Of a DNA stretch of 64,000 nt, positions 10,125 through 22,401 are shown one piece after another (the first letter of the stretch is position 1; each line of letters opens with the position of its first letter). Source of the stretch: Papaver somniferum (taxonomy: Eukaryota > Streptophyta > Magnoliopsida > Ranunculales > Papaveraceae); assembly GCF_003573695.1 (NCBI RefSeq), contig NC_039359.1, positions 79,684,783-79,748,782 of the forward strand. The letters run 5' to 3'. The notes below the pieces were generated by a model that was given only the letters and a program-made list of their open reading frames with translations, made no database searches and was not told where the DNA came from. The translations under genes and the position numbers were made by a program.

Positions 10125-13100
10125 TTAGTCCACATAGACTGGGTCCTCCAGGTTGGTTGTTTCAATGTCGGGTGGAAATGGCTCAAGGAATGGCTTTAAT
10201 CTCTGCCCGTTGACTTTGAAAATGTTCTTGTTGGAGACATCCTCCAGCTCTACGGCTCCATGAGGAAAAACTGTGCGTACTAGGTACGGTCCCTTCCATC
10301 TGGAACGCATTTTTCCTGGAAAAAGATGTAATCGGGAGTCATACAGCAAGACTTTCTGACCAGGAGTGAAGGATTTGCGTAGAATACGCTTGTCATGAAA
10401 CATCTTCATCTTTTGCTTGTACAGCTTGGCACTGTCATAAGCCTCATTTCTCAATTCTTCCAACTCGTTGAGTTGAAGTTTCCTTTGAATTCCAGCTTCG
10501 TCCAGAGAAAAGTTCAGCTCTTTGATTGCCCAGTAGGCACGATGTTCTAATTCCACAGGTAGATGACATGGCTTTCCATACACTAGACGATAGGGGGACA
10601 TGCCAATTGGTGTCTTATAAGCTGTTCTATAGGACCACAAAGCATCATTCAATCTCAATGACCAATCTTTCCTGGACGGGTTGACCAATCTTTCCTGGAT
10701 GTGCTTAATTTCCCTATTAGACACTTCCACTTGTCCACTAGTCTGAGGGTGGTACGGAGTAGCAACCTTGTGAGTTATGCCATACTTGCGTACTAAAGAC
10801 TCAAAGTACTTTTTACGAAAATGTGAACCGCCGTCACTGATGATAGCTCTAGGGGTACCAAAACGTGAAAATATGTTCTCCTTTAGAAATGAAAGTACCA
10901 CCTTGTGGTCATTTGTTCTGGTTGCTATGGCTTCTACCCACTTAGAAACGTAATCAACTGCGACTAGGATGTACAACTTGCTGTCAGACATGGGAAATGG
11001 ACCCATGAAGTCTATCCCCCAAACATCAAAAATCTCCACAATCAAAATGGGGTTCAATGGCATCATGTTTCTCCTCGAAATGCTTCCTAGCTTTTGACAG
11101 CGTTCACAAGCAACACAATAATCATGGCAATCCTTGAACAATGATGGCCAATAGAATCCACACTGCAAGATCTTTGCAGCGGTTTTCTTGGCACTGAAAT
11201 GGCCTCCACATGCTTGGTCATGACAGAAAGATATCACATCTTTCTGTTCAGTGTTGGGGACACATCTCCTAATGATTTGGTCTGGACAATACTTAAACAA
11301 ATATGGGTCATCCCAAAGGAAATGTTTGACTTCAGCCAGGAATTTAGAGCGGTCTTGTCTCGACCAACGTGAGGGCATCCTACCTGTAGCGAGGTAGTTA
11401 ACAATATCAACAAACCAAGGAAGGTCTGAGATAGACATCAGCTGTTCATCTGGGAATGATTCTCTAATCAGCTCACATTCATCAATAGACTCTAAAGTTA
11501 ATCTAGACAAATGATCAGCAACCACATTCTCACAACCTTTCTTATCACGGATTTCGAGATCGAATTCCTGTAATAAGAGTATCCATCGAATAAGGCGAGC
11601 TTTAGCATCCTTCTTAGAAAGAAGATACTTCAAAGCCGCATGGTCTGTGTATATGATGATCTTAGACCCTATCAGATAAGATCTAAACTTGTCTAATGCG
11701 AAAACGACGGCAAGCAATTCCTTCTCGGTAGTTGAATAATTAAGTTGGGCATCATTAAGGGTTTTGCTAGCATAGTATATCACATATGGCAGTCTATCAA
11801 CTCGCTGTCCTAAAACAACACCAACAGCATAATCAGAGGCATCACACATAAGTTCGAACGGAAGCTTCCAATCGGGTGGTCGGACTATAGGAGCGGTGGT
11901 GAGAAGGGTTTTTAATTCCTCCCATGCCTTCACACAAGCAGCATCGAAATTGAAGGCAACATCTTTGGAGAGAAGACTGCACAAAGGTCTGGAGATTTTG
12001 CTGAAATCTTTGATGAATCGCCGGTAAAAACCAGCATGACCTAGAAATGATCTGATCTCCTTCACAGAGCAAGGTTGTGGTAGATGTTGAATGAGGTCAA
12101 CTTTAGCTTTATCCACTTCAATTCCTTTCTCTGAGATGATGTGTCCTAGAACTATTCCTGAATTCACCATAAAATGGCATTTTTCCCAATTTAGAACAAG
12201 GTTCTTTTCTTTACATCTGGATATCACGAGGGCAAGATGCTTCAAACATTAGTCAAACGAGGAACCAAAAACAGAGAAATCATCCATAAAGATCTCGAGA
12301 AAACTATCTATCATGTCAGAAAAAATGCTCATCATGCAACGCTGAAAAGTAGCAGGTGCATTACACAACCCGAAGGGCATACGTCTATAAGCAAACGTCC
12401 CAAATGGACACGTGAATGTAGTTTTTTCCTGATCTTCTGGAGCAATGTGAATTTGGTTATAACCGGAAAAGCCATCTAGAAAACAGTAGTGACTGTGTCC
12501 AGACACACGTTCTAGCATTTGGTCAATGAAAGGGAGCGGGAAGTGATCCTTCCTTGTTACTGTGTTCAACTTCCTGTAGTCGATGCATACTCGCCATCCT
12601 GTGGTTGTACGAGTAGGGACTAATTCATTCTTGTCGTTCTGAACAACAATAATGCCTGACTTCTTAGGCACAACTTGAATGGGACTAACCCATTTGCTAT
12701 CGGGAATTGGGTATATGATACCCGCATCAAGTAGTTTCAGGATCTCTCCTTTGACTACATCTCTCATGTTAGGGTTAAGTCTCCTTTGCATTTCCCTCGA
12801 TGGTTTGGCATTCTCTTCAAGGTTAATGTGGTGCATGCAAATGGTGGGACTAATTCCTTTGAGATCTGAGATGGTCCATCCTAAGGCCTCTTTGTGTTCC
12901 TTAAGTACTTCTAAAAGCTTACTTTCCTGTTCCGTGTCTAAACATGATGAAATAATGACAGGTAAAGTATCAGAAGAACCTAGGAATGCGTACTTCAACG
13001 TACTAGGCAACGTTTTCAATTCAAGCTTGGGTGGCTCAACAATGGATGGAATAATCTTGGAATCAGAGAATAGGGGTTGTTCCACTTCATATTTCCTCTT

Positions 13101-14126
13101 CGTGACGTCCATTTGAGGTACAGATTCGAGCAGAGATAGGACGTCACTACAGTATGCATCATCATAGAAATCAGGGTTGAAGTTCTCCATACATGCTTGA
13201 AAGGGGTCAACGGATAGAATGTTAGTCAACGAATCTTGCATTAATCCTTCAATCATATTAACTTCATGCACATCATCATCATCAAGATTCACAGGTTGTT
13301 GACTAATATCGAACACATTCAATTCTACCGTCATGTTACCAAAAGACAGTTTTAACACTCCATTCCGACAGTTGATGATCGCGTTGGACGTAGCCAAGAA
13401 AGGACGTCCTAAGATGACAGGAATGTGACAGTCTGGGTTTTGTACAGGTTGAGTGTCTAAGACAATGAAGTCTACGGGAAAATAGAATTTGTCAACCTTG
13501 ATCAAAACATCTTCGACCACTCCACGAGGAATCTTGACAGATCGGTCTGCCAGTTGTAGAGTGATAGATGTTGGTTTCAACTCCCCAAGACCTAACTGCT
13601 CATAAACAGAATATGGCAGTAGGTTAACACTTGCACCTAGGTCTAATAACGCTTTATTGATCGTGTGTTCTCCTATAGTGCAAGAAATTGTTGGACATCC
13701 TGGATCCCTAAACTTGGGTGGAGTTTTGTTCAGAATGATGGAACTTACCTGCTCAGCTAAGAAAGCACGTTTTTGCACATTGAGCTTGCGCTTTTGAGTG
13801 CACAAGTCTTTGAGGAATTTGGCATAAGCAGGGATTTGCTTGATTGCTTCAAGAAAAGGAATGTTGATGTTGACTCTCTTGAACAGATCTAACATCTCAT
13901 TGTAATGGGTACTTTTCTGTTGATAGATCAATCTTTGAGGAAATGGAGCAACAGGAAGATGAGTTGGCAAAGGGACATTCACAGCAGTAGAATTGTCAGA
14001 TTTTCCAACTTGCTCAGATTCTTTGGTTTTCTGGGGTTGTGGAGACAGCGTGGGATTTGTATCAGATTCATTAGGTTCGCCCACGTTGTTCTCGATGACT
14101 TTACCACTTCGGAGGGTGGTAATGGC
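10125..14126 (-). pseudogene. pol: Athila pol: protease, RT, RNase H, integrase, with one in-frame stop
   Basis: Minus-strand frame from the assembly gap down to stop 10125-10127. In order: a TLRSGK-type linker after the gap; the protease (LDLGASVNLLPYSVY near 13640; the D-L-G-A-S form is normal for Athila); RT (WVSPIQVVPKK, RVCIDYRKLNTVT, catalytic FMDD near 12275); RNase H ([25 protein letters not shown]); and integrase with the HHCC finger, then [16 protein letters not shown] and the catalytic Glu in the GQVEVSNRE segment, and a C-terminal domain. A single TAA at 12246-12248 lies about 10 codons after FMDD; both sides are in the same frame and otherwise intact. Most catalytic residues are present, so inactivation looks recent. 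Confidence 0.95.
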
Positions 14127-14263
14127 NNNNNNNNNNNNNNNNNNNNNNNNNNNNNNNNNNNNNNNNNNNNNNNNNNNNNNNNNNNNNNNNNNNNNNNNNN
14201 NNNNNNNNNNNNNNNNNNNNNNNNNNNNNNNNNNNNNNNNNNNNNNNNNNNNNNNNNNNNNNN
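14127..14263. other. Assembly gap (137 N)
   Basis: Unknown bases between gag and protease. The true length may differ, so the apparent frame difference between gag and pol means nothing. Confidence 0.99.
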
Positions 14264-15702
14264 TCAGGTGAGGTTTCAGTGCAGGATGTTGTGCCTGTTT
14301 GAAATATCCTCTTTGGATTTTGTTGGGGTTGGCTCGGAAGTTTACCCTTTTCTCTCTCACATATTTGATCCATCTTTTGATCTAGATTTTTCTGACTTTG
14401 CATCAAACTCTGGAACATTTCCTCTAGGGTGGACAATCTCTTGTCGGTATTGTGTTGAGGATATGATTGTTGAGAGTTTGATTGTTGTTGAGGGTTTCTC
14501 GGGTGTTGATAACCTTGATTGTTCTGATATCCCTGATTGTTTTGATAGCTCTGATTGGGTTGAGATGGTCCTCCTTGAGTGGGTCCTTTTGACCATGAAA
14601 AGTTAGGGTGGTTTCTCCATCCTGGATTGTAGGTCTGTGAATAAGGGTTATGCTCTGGTTTTTGAAACATGGCATGTGCCTGTTCAAGCCTAGACTCCTG
14701 GACTGCAAGCAAATCTGGACAATTTTGGAATTGATGGTTGGGGTCGTTACAAGCAGCACAAACAGACGAAGCGACATGTTCTCGGAGAGTAGTGGTGGAA
14801 TGTTTTGAATTTTTATGTAGTTCTAACTCTTCTAATCTCCTAACTATTGATGCCATGTTTGCTCTACCCTCAAAATCCGCTTCAATCCTAAAAGCCTTTG
14901 CTTCGGATGTAGTCTTTCTGGTTTCACGGATGGATTCCCACTGTTGCGTCTTTTCAGCTACTTCAATCAAGAAGTCCCAAGACGCGTCAGCAGTTTTATC
15001 TACGAATAGACCATTACACATCGACTCAACTGTTGTTCGGGTGGACACATCTAGACCTTCATACAAAATTTGCACAAGTCTCCATTTTTCAAAACCATGA
15101 TGGGGACATTGGAGCAATAATTCATTGAATCTCTCCAGGTATCTAGCTAAGGTCTCACCCTCTAATTGCACAAAGCTATTCAGACTTTGACGAATTGTCG
15201 CAGTCTTGTGGTTCGGGAAAAACTTTTTGAAAAACTCCTTTATGAGGTCATCCCATGTCATGATGGATTGAGGCTGTAAAGCATAGAGCCAGGCCTTTGC
15301 CTTATCTTTCAGGGTGAAAGGAAAAAGCCTTAACTTTAGGGTTTCGTCGGACATTTGAGTGAAACGCAGAGTTCCACAAATTTCCTCGAATTCTCTCACG
15401 TGGTGGTACGGGTTTTCATTCTCAACACCTCTAAAAATAGGAAGCATCTGTATTGTGCTTGATTTCAGCTCATAATGGCCATTAGCCTCGGGTAGCACAA
15501 TACAAGAAGGTTGACTGGCTCTAGTTGGGTACATATAATCTTTGAGGGTACGGGGTTCTCCCATTGTTTCAGATTGGTCCGGTGTGTTTTCCTCAGAAGT
15601 TGTGGGTATGTCAATTGGGTCTATTTGATTTACTCTAACTAGTCTATTTGATTGGTCTCTAAAGGTTACAATCATATCCCACTCATGAAATAACAAGCCC
15701 AC
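14264..15702 (-). pseudogene. gag: Athila gag, truncated by the assembly gap
   Basis: The minus-strand frame from ATG 15702 codes 480 residues to the gap; ATG 15565 (MGEPRTLKDYMYP) could be an alternative start. The capsid region has FRGVENENPYHHVREFEEIC near 15430 and DLIKEFFKKFFPNHK near 15225. A zinc knuckle C-A-A-C-N-D-P-N-H-...-C follows near 14745. Then come NPYSQTYNPGWRNHPNFSW (near 14620), a signature of Athila-type Gag, a Gln/Asn-rich stretch and a predicted coiled coil. No stop is seen. It would form the particle and bind genomic RNA. Whether gag and pol are one frame cannot be told across the gap. Confidence 0.93.
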
Positions 15703-16565
15703 AGATAAGGAAGAAAACAGGGCCCATAAGGATTTGGTTTTGAAAGGGTTAAGCGGAATTTGGTTTTAAGGAGTGGAATTTTGGTTTTAATAAGGGATTT
15801 TGTTTTTGGTCTAAAATTGGGCTTTGGAAGAGTTTTTGAACTAAACCTAGCATAAATTAGCACAACCCATAAAAGAAAATAAAAACAATAATGATAATTA
15901 CAAGCCCATAAAAGAAAAATAAAAGAAAATAAAAGAAAAAGAAAATACAAAAAAAATAAAAATGAAAATAATTATTACAATCCCAAATTAAAAAATAAAT
16001 TAATTATTACATACCCAAATTGAATATTTAATGAGGCCCAAGTGGGTTACTCATGGTTTTAGGCTTACTTGATTAAGGAGGGAAGCCCGGTTAGGCTTTT
16101 GTTCCCTTTTAGTTGCACAACCCAGTTGGGCTTTAGGATCGTCCTACACAGCTCTCGCTCAAGCCCAGCAGCAACAGGTGGAGCAGAGCCCAGCAGCAGC
16201 AGCAACGGAGCCCAGCTGAAGCAGCGAAGCCCAAGAGCAGAAGTTGCAAGCCCAGCAGAAGTTGAGGTTACTGAGCCCAGCTCAGTTGGTTCAAGCCCAT
16301 CTCAGTTGGTTCAGAGCCCAGCAGCAGAGGTTGCACAAGCCCAGTTGACAGCTTCAGTTGGCAGCCCAGTTGGCTTGACAGCAGGCTTGGCAGCAGCTTG
16401 GCAGAAGCAACAGCAGCAGCAGCTTGGCAGCTTCAGTTGGCAGCAGCTTGGCAGCAGCAACAGCAGCAGCAGCAGCTTGGCAACAACAACAGCAACAGCA
16501 GCAACAGCTTGGCAGGGCCAACAACAACAGCAGACTTTGAAAACTTCAAAAAGATGGCAGCCAGC
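15703..16565 (-). other. Untranslated leader of the Athila element
   Basis: It lies between the primer site and gag. 16150-16560 is GCA/CAG-rich (CTG on the minus strand), and 15850-16030 is A-rich with AAAAGAAAATAAAAG runs. The open frames here (for example 16069-16779 on the plus strand) are low-complexity Gln/Ser/Ala readings without a known domain. Confidence 0.7.
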
Positions 16566-16583
16566 TCCCCGGCAGCGGTGCCA
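16566..16583 (-). other. Primer binding site of the Athila element
   Basis: On the minus strand TGGCACCGCTGCCGGGGA follows the LTR end after six bases. It differs from the usual Athila site TGGCGCCGTTGCCGGGGA at two positions. That site is complementary to the 3' end of tRNA-Asp/Glu. Confidence 0.9.
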
Positions 16584-16589
16584 AAAACT

Positions 16590-17225
16590 TGGCAGGCCCG
16601 GAGATGTGTATAAAATTAAGCGAAATGAAACGCGGGCCTACAGTAATACCGCAAGTGCACGGTCGTCGGTTGTAGCTCGTGCAAGTACGGGTCGATCCAC
16701 AGAGACTGGGTGTGTTTTGGAGTTTTCTAGCTATTTTGGGCTCCTAAATTGCTATTGTTGGGCTTTGAATACCCTTTGAGTAAATTGGGTTGAACTGAGC
16801 TTGGGCTCAGAAATGTGGACTATGGGCTTTGGTTTCAGTGAACTGATTTGAGCTTTGGGCTCAACAGTTCAACTGTGAATTGGGAGAAAGGTTGGGCTTG
16901 GGATAATTCTGAGCCTATTTCTTCTTTAAGATCAAATTCTTCCTTCTTGAGCCCATTTCTAGCCTTTTTGTCTTGTGCGCAACATCCTTCGCGGCTTCTT
17001 TGCGTGATTCCTCTTTGGCTTCCAACACTTTTCTGTTCTTTTTCGCTCCGCAACTCATCCAAATTTTATTTATTACCTAAAAATGCAAAATTAATTAATA
17101 AAAACATTTATTCTTGAAAACAATGAAAATACAGAATATGGGATAAAATGTAGAATTAATGCACAAAAGATGAGTTAAATGCCAAAGAAAAAGGGATAAA
17201 TATATACAATATTTGGCACTCATCA
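16590..17225 (-). repeat. LTR C (5' LTR) of the Athila unit
   Basis: 636 bp, same ends as LTR A and nearly the same sequence. The primer site on its inner side marks it as the 5' LTR. TTATG follows at 17226-17230. The short frames shared by A and C (for example 16848-17117 plus) are present only because the LTR is duplicated. Confidence 0.92.
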
Positions 17226-17230
17226 TTATG

Positions 17231-20200
17231 CCTATAAGCATTTTTTTATTTTTGTTACTTTTTATTAGCATGCTAAATAAGGATTGAACCTAAGAAAAAA
17301 TTGGAAACGAAAAATGAGAAAAATTAAAAATTAAAACTAGACAAATACATTTGATATAAATTATCATTAACCAGTGAGGCATCGTTAGAATCGAGTCTAA
17401 ATAGGATATAACGGTTGGGTATCTAGATTTCTAATGGGCCCAATTTTATTATGACCCATACCCAGACACAAATCAGTTGATTTCGGTTCGGTTAAAGTAA
17501 ATATGGCACCCACTGACAATCCTAATTGACTTAGATGGACTTAATTCACAAGTGAATCTGAATGTGCTATGAAAATCCAAATCCGCTACTATATCTAATA
17601 GTATTGCAACCTGAATCATTTACGTTTTTGACTAATATAACGACTTTCCGATCCTAAATTAAATCTTATTTGTGATTGTACCTCGATAGATCCTCAAACG
17701 ACCTTGAGGGTCGCCGAAATTCTCGAGAGAATACATATATATGCATACTTTGATGGTCTAAGCATCAAATTGAATTCATCTTTCTTTCGGGTCTAAGTTT
17801 CCTTATTAGTTTTCTGAGTTTATACTGGGAAAAAAATGATGAGTTAGGATTTTTTATTACTCAATTTTCATTTTTCCTGAGTGAGGTTAAGGGAGAAACA
17901 TACACTAGGATGAGAGGATAAGACAGACAGAAATAAAGATAACCATTTAGGTTTTCTCTTTCTTTTCGGATTATACAATGGATATTTTAGTGAGGCATCT
18001 CAAGGAACTAATTAATAAATTCTAGAGTCATATACTTGTTTTAAACATATTATAAATCTTTCTCAAAATTTTATATATGTAAATTTCTATGGGTATCTTG
18101 TGAGATTAAACAAATTGTAAAGTCATATAATCATGTTTTTGAATCCACTTATGAGAATATCTAAGCATATCCAATGAGACGAACGGATTTTTGAGTCGGG
18201 TGAATATTTCGAAGAATCATAGAGAGGAATTACACGCGCATTTCATTGATTTCTGGTTATTTACTAATCTCACTAAATGTCCAATGACCACACTAATTTT
18301 ACCTGTTATCCATCACGCTTACGCAATATTACTTGATCGTACTTGTTTTCATCCGTATTCCATCCATTTCGTCAACTATCTAACAATTTTATTGATCAAT
18401 TTCACCGACTTCACCTGGATTTCATCAATTTTTTTGGTTACTCATCAATCTCATCCGATATCCCTCAAATTTTGCTTAACTTCACTCAAATTCCTTCGAT
18501 TTTTCTTATTATCCATCAATTTCACATGATATTCACAAGCTTCACTTAATTATATCAATTTTATCTAGTAGCGTAACAACCCGACTTATACATTTTTTTT
18601 AAGCAACCAAATTTTAATGATTACAAATGATGCAATTTTCTTAACCAACCCATCAACAGTCAATACGGGGAACAAATATGATTGAATTGTGTATTTTTAT
18701 TTGAAGCGTGTTGTTTTCTTATATTTTTCACAGAAAAGAAAAAAAGGAAGATACATATCCCGATATCACCTTAAATCTGGCGCTCTAAATTCCCACCAAA
18801 TCTTTTTCACGAAAAATCAAATCCCCACCGCATATTTTACATCTGTTCCATTCTCTTTTAAATCTAACGATATAAAAATATGACAACTCATTGATCCGTA
18901 TGAACTCGTCAAGGTGTTTCACGGTTGCAATATTTATTGTCGGGAATAACCAACTTTTGGCGCTCTAAATTCCCCGAAATTCAAACGAAAATTTCATTAA
19001 AATCCTTCTCCCTCCCCTGGAACTTTAGCCGCACTTTTGGTTATAGTTTTTCTCCTTCGTTTTTTCCGACTTTAGCTTGTAACAAAACCCAAAACTTTAG
19101 CTTAATGGGAAGAAACTTTAACTTGTAATATAATTCTCTTACCAAAATCAAAAACCCAAAACTTCTCAGTGTTTAATCTACCCTAAACCAAAACCCATCT
19201 TGGAATCATTCATTTGAATGATTTTTGTTCGACAAAACAAAAATCATCTACAACGACAGCAACAAGTTTCTTCCCATTGAAACAAACCCACAAAAGAGAT
19301 TGATTTTCCAGTCAAATCTTTAACCCGATTTGCAATCTGGCTTCAGATCAGTGTGTTGTAAATCTGCATCACCCATAAAAGGTTTTCGTAGTCAAATCAT
19401 TTGCAAATTACAACTTTTCGATCTAATGGAGGAAATCAGAGTTTATCCCATTGTAACTGTTAAATTCCATTAATCCGGTAAGTAAGTTTGATATGTTCAT
19501 CTATTCACTTCAAATAGGTTTTATATGGATTCAATCTTTTGAAGCTTTGTGCCGGTTTACATGTTTATTTTTCAAATTTCTTATGATTCCCATCTGTTTC
19601 TCAGGAATCTATTCAAATAAACTGATTTGTTAATTGGATTTTATTTTGTTGAAATTAGTCCTGGGGTCTGGTTCATTTGAAGGAATTGGATGTTTGGGTA
19701 TCCATCAGCAGCTGAGGTTAATCACCAGTATAGCGTAATTTTCCTCTTGTCTCCCCCACCCCCACCCACCTTGTTTGATGTTAGTAATCATTGTGATATG
19801 CGTAACCTGTTTGAGATAATGTCTCATTGCGAACGTTTAAGAGTTGAATGCAAAAAATATACGTAGGTGCGTTTTGTACAATCTTTCTGATTGGTATAGT
19901 TTGAAATGTTATCTGATCGGTTTTGCAATTTATAAATCTATGACTGTAGCTACATGGCTCCGGTGCCCATGATTCTACTCACCTTGAAGAGATTTGGAAC
20001 ATATTTTGTTAAGAGATTGAGGTCCTACTGCCTCTCAATATCTAGAGTTGTTTTCTTAAAATGTCACAGCAAAGGCTAGTCCTATTTGAAGAGTTTCAGT
20101 GGTCAGGGTTGATGTTTGTGGCTGTACCATTTACTGAATGGGGAGTAGGCTAGTGCAGTTATAGCATCATTATTCAATATGCCATTCTGGTCTGCCGTGT

Positions 20201-21949
20201 CAAAGAATTTCAGTATGTATTTTTATTGAACTAATTTTGTAGTATTCGGTGTTCTATGAATCTGTCAATTAGCTATGGGAAGTCATTCATTTTCAATTTC
20301 AGGATGATGGTATCTAATTTGATTTGTTAATCTGGTCATGGCCTCGGGTTCTTTCAGGTGGTTTTATAGTGTTTTTTGGAGGGTTCATAACTGAAATAAC
20401 GAGTTCTTTTTATTCATCTATAGGATAATTCTTTCTGGATGCTCATCTGGTGGTTTAACTTCTATTCTTCATTCAGGATGCTCATCTGGTGGTTTAACTT
20501 CTATTCTTCATTGCGAGAACTTCCTTGGCATATTACCAAGGAGTACCAAAGTAAAATGTCTAGCAGATGCTGGATGCTTTATCAGCGCGTAAGCTCAAAC
20601 TTTGGATACAATAATGAACTCACCATTGTTGTTTTTCTGGTCGGGAAATGACTAATTAATCATTGCTGCAATTAGACAACTAACGTCAATTAACCTTGTG
20701 TTACAGGAGCAAGATGTATAGATTTACAGTTTTACTCTATAATTCGTTGAAGGGTTTAAAAATACTCATTGATTTAAGTAGTACTGATACTTAGAATAAT
20801 AGTTTAAGAATCACATATTTGAGGATGAAAGGTGAAGTGTAGATTGTATGACTTGAGTGACCTAGAATGTAGAATTTCTTAAGGGACATTGGATTGTGTG
20901 AGTTGAAAAATGATGTCTAAGAAACGTTTTTGACAAATGGCCACATCTAACTACCGCTGAAGTGTTATTCATGTTCTTTTGAGGCAATTTGTTTTCAAGT
21001 TGGTGGTTACTAAGTCGATGTTGATCAATTTATATTTTTATGCACAGAGATGTTCTGTTTGGGAGAACGGCAGGTCTGATATTGGAGGGGTACATTGTAT
21101 TATTAGCAGCAGTTGTATGGCAAATTGTACCATGTTGAGTTCCCCTTTTGAAGCTCTGGCCAAATGACGTCTCTTTTGAGATTCCTTTATTGCTTAGCGT
21201 ATCACTTGTTAGAGCCCTGTGTTGGATAAGCATCATATCAAAGACTAGGACGGTACAAGATGCCATAAAAAATACCAACCTAATGGTATTGGAAATCTTT
21301 GGCTGAGAACATGAGAAATCTGGTAGTACTGAAGCTTACGGAGCTGTTGCGGACTGTTGTACTCAACTTAACAAGCTGGGAGATTCTGTGATAAACACAT
21401 TACTCCAGGACTAATGTTTTACATTAGTGTTTCAATATGTGGAGATCTTTCAGCATTGTTAGATGCTCTAATTTTGTTGATTTTGAAAGCATTTTGTTTA
21501 ACTCAGAAAGTTTGGGCGATTAAAAACAAGTTTTGCAGAACGACAAGGACAATGTACTTTGTGGCATCTCAGAAAGTTTGGACAATGCACTTTGTGATTT
21601 AAAATTTCATATATAGTTAGTCATTTTATCATAACTAAAGACATCAAGTTATACATTAGAAAAAAGTGGTTCTTGTGTGTATAACACGTACTCGGTTCCA
21701 TCTAATTGTATTATTCAGTTCATAAGTTTGCACTGTATGTATTTTCATACATAGAATTAAATTTTCACTTACAAGCTTTCTTAATTCGTTAGAAACTTTG
21801 ATTAAGGCTCTCTATATTCTCCACTTTAACAATACATTGGCATTTTTTGTAATTGTAGTTGTTTTTAGTTCCCGATCAACCACCTAAAGTACATTGGGTG
21901 TTCAATACTTTAAAATGTAAAATAGGTTGTTATGTTTTAGTTATTGAAT
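17231..21949. other. Right body of the CACTA, gene-like leader but no coding gene
   Basis: No transposase or other protein can be recognised. Around 18950-19480 the plus strand looks like a plant 5' leader: CT-rich, with a short reading frame from ATG 19426, and a good splice donor (GGTAAGTAAG) at about 19479. Stretches up to about 21600 alternate between T-rich, intron-like and more balanced, exon-like sequence, but no frame stays open past about 70 codons. A decayed captured gene or a noncoding transcript of the element are both possible. 17231-18600 is plain AT-rich DNA. Confidence 0.4.
20437..20512. repeat. 37-bp tandem duplication
   Basis: GGATGCTCATCTGGTGGTTT and the next 17 bases occur at 20437-20473 and again at 20476-20512 without change: a recent short tandem duplication. 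Confidence 0.85.
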
Positions 21950-22398
21950 AATGGTGTACTGTGGTTTGGATTGAGATATATTGGTGGCGATTGCCGGCTT
22001 TGGTTTAAGCAACAAATGAGGCGTTGGTTGGTGATTTTTAGCTGCTCATATATGAGGCTACTAGAGCATTTTATTTAGTTGCCATATGGTTGTTGCTGAC
22101 GAGTTTGGAAACTAATGGAAAAGGTAATTACGATTAATGTGTTGCCAAAGTAAATAGGAACTAGCAGTTGCCTTTTCCTAGTTTCGAAAACATTAGACTA
22201 CTAACATATTTGATATTGTTGGCATATATTTGTTGCTAAAGAATTCAGAAACTAATAAAAGTAACACTTGCGATCAACCTGTTGCAGAAGTATATAGGAA
22301 CAACTAGTTGCCTTTGATTAGTTTCGGAAGCATTTGGAAACTAATTTTTTGGGGCAGTTGCGAGATTTTAGTGGCCTTTGCTAGGATTTTTTGTAGTG
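21950..22398. repeat. Right subterminal repeat region of the CACTA
   Basis: GTTGCC and TTGTTGC words match those at the left end. Within it, two diverged tandem copies of about 140 bp can be aligned (about 22080-22215 and 22220-22350), each with GTTGC(C/A)...AGTATATAGGAAC...AGTTGCCTTT-like order. The right terminal repeat ends at 22398. Confidence 0.7.
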
Positions 22399-22401
22399 AC
22401 T

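Larger units (their letters stand above)
4033..17225 (-). mobile_element. Athila-like Ty3/gypsy element with three LTRs, inserted in the CACTA
   Basis: The outer LTRs (4033-4668 and 16590-17225) are both 636 bp and nearly identical. The 5-bp target duplication TTATG flanks the unit at 4028-4032 and 17226-17230, so the whole 13,193 bp behaves as one insertion. Read on the minus strand the order is LTR C, primer site, leader, gag, pol, 3' UTR, internal LTR B, primer-site remnant joined to a second 3' UTR, LTR A. LTRs begin TGATGAGTGCC on the minus strand, and the primer site fits tRNA-Asp/Glu use. The gag and pol match the Athila lineage. No envelope-like ORF is seen. Confidence 0.92.
597..22398. 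mobile_element. CACTA (En/Spm) transposon without visible transposase, carrying an Athila element
   Basis: The left end is CACTACAAAAAACC and the right end is the inverse (...TTTTTTGTAGTG). The terminal ~13 bp are near-perfect inverted repeats of the CACTA superfamily. The 3-bp target duplication ACT is present at 594-596 and 22399-22401. Both ends carry arrays of GTTGCC/GGCAAC words, as expected for subterminal transposase sites. The element interrupts gag of a Tat-like retroelement. It spans 21,802 bp, but only about 8.6 kb is CACTA once the Athila insertion (4033-17225) is removed. No TNPD-type transposase or TNPA-like gene is visible, so it is non-autonomous. Confidence 0.93.
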
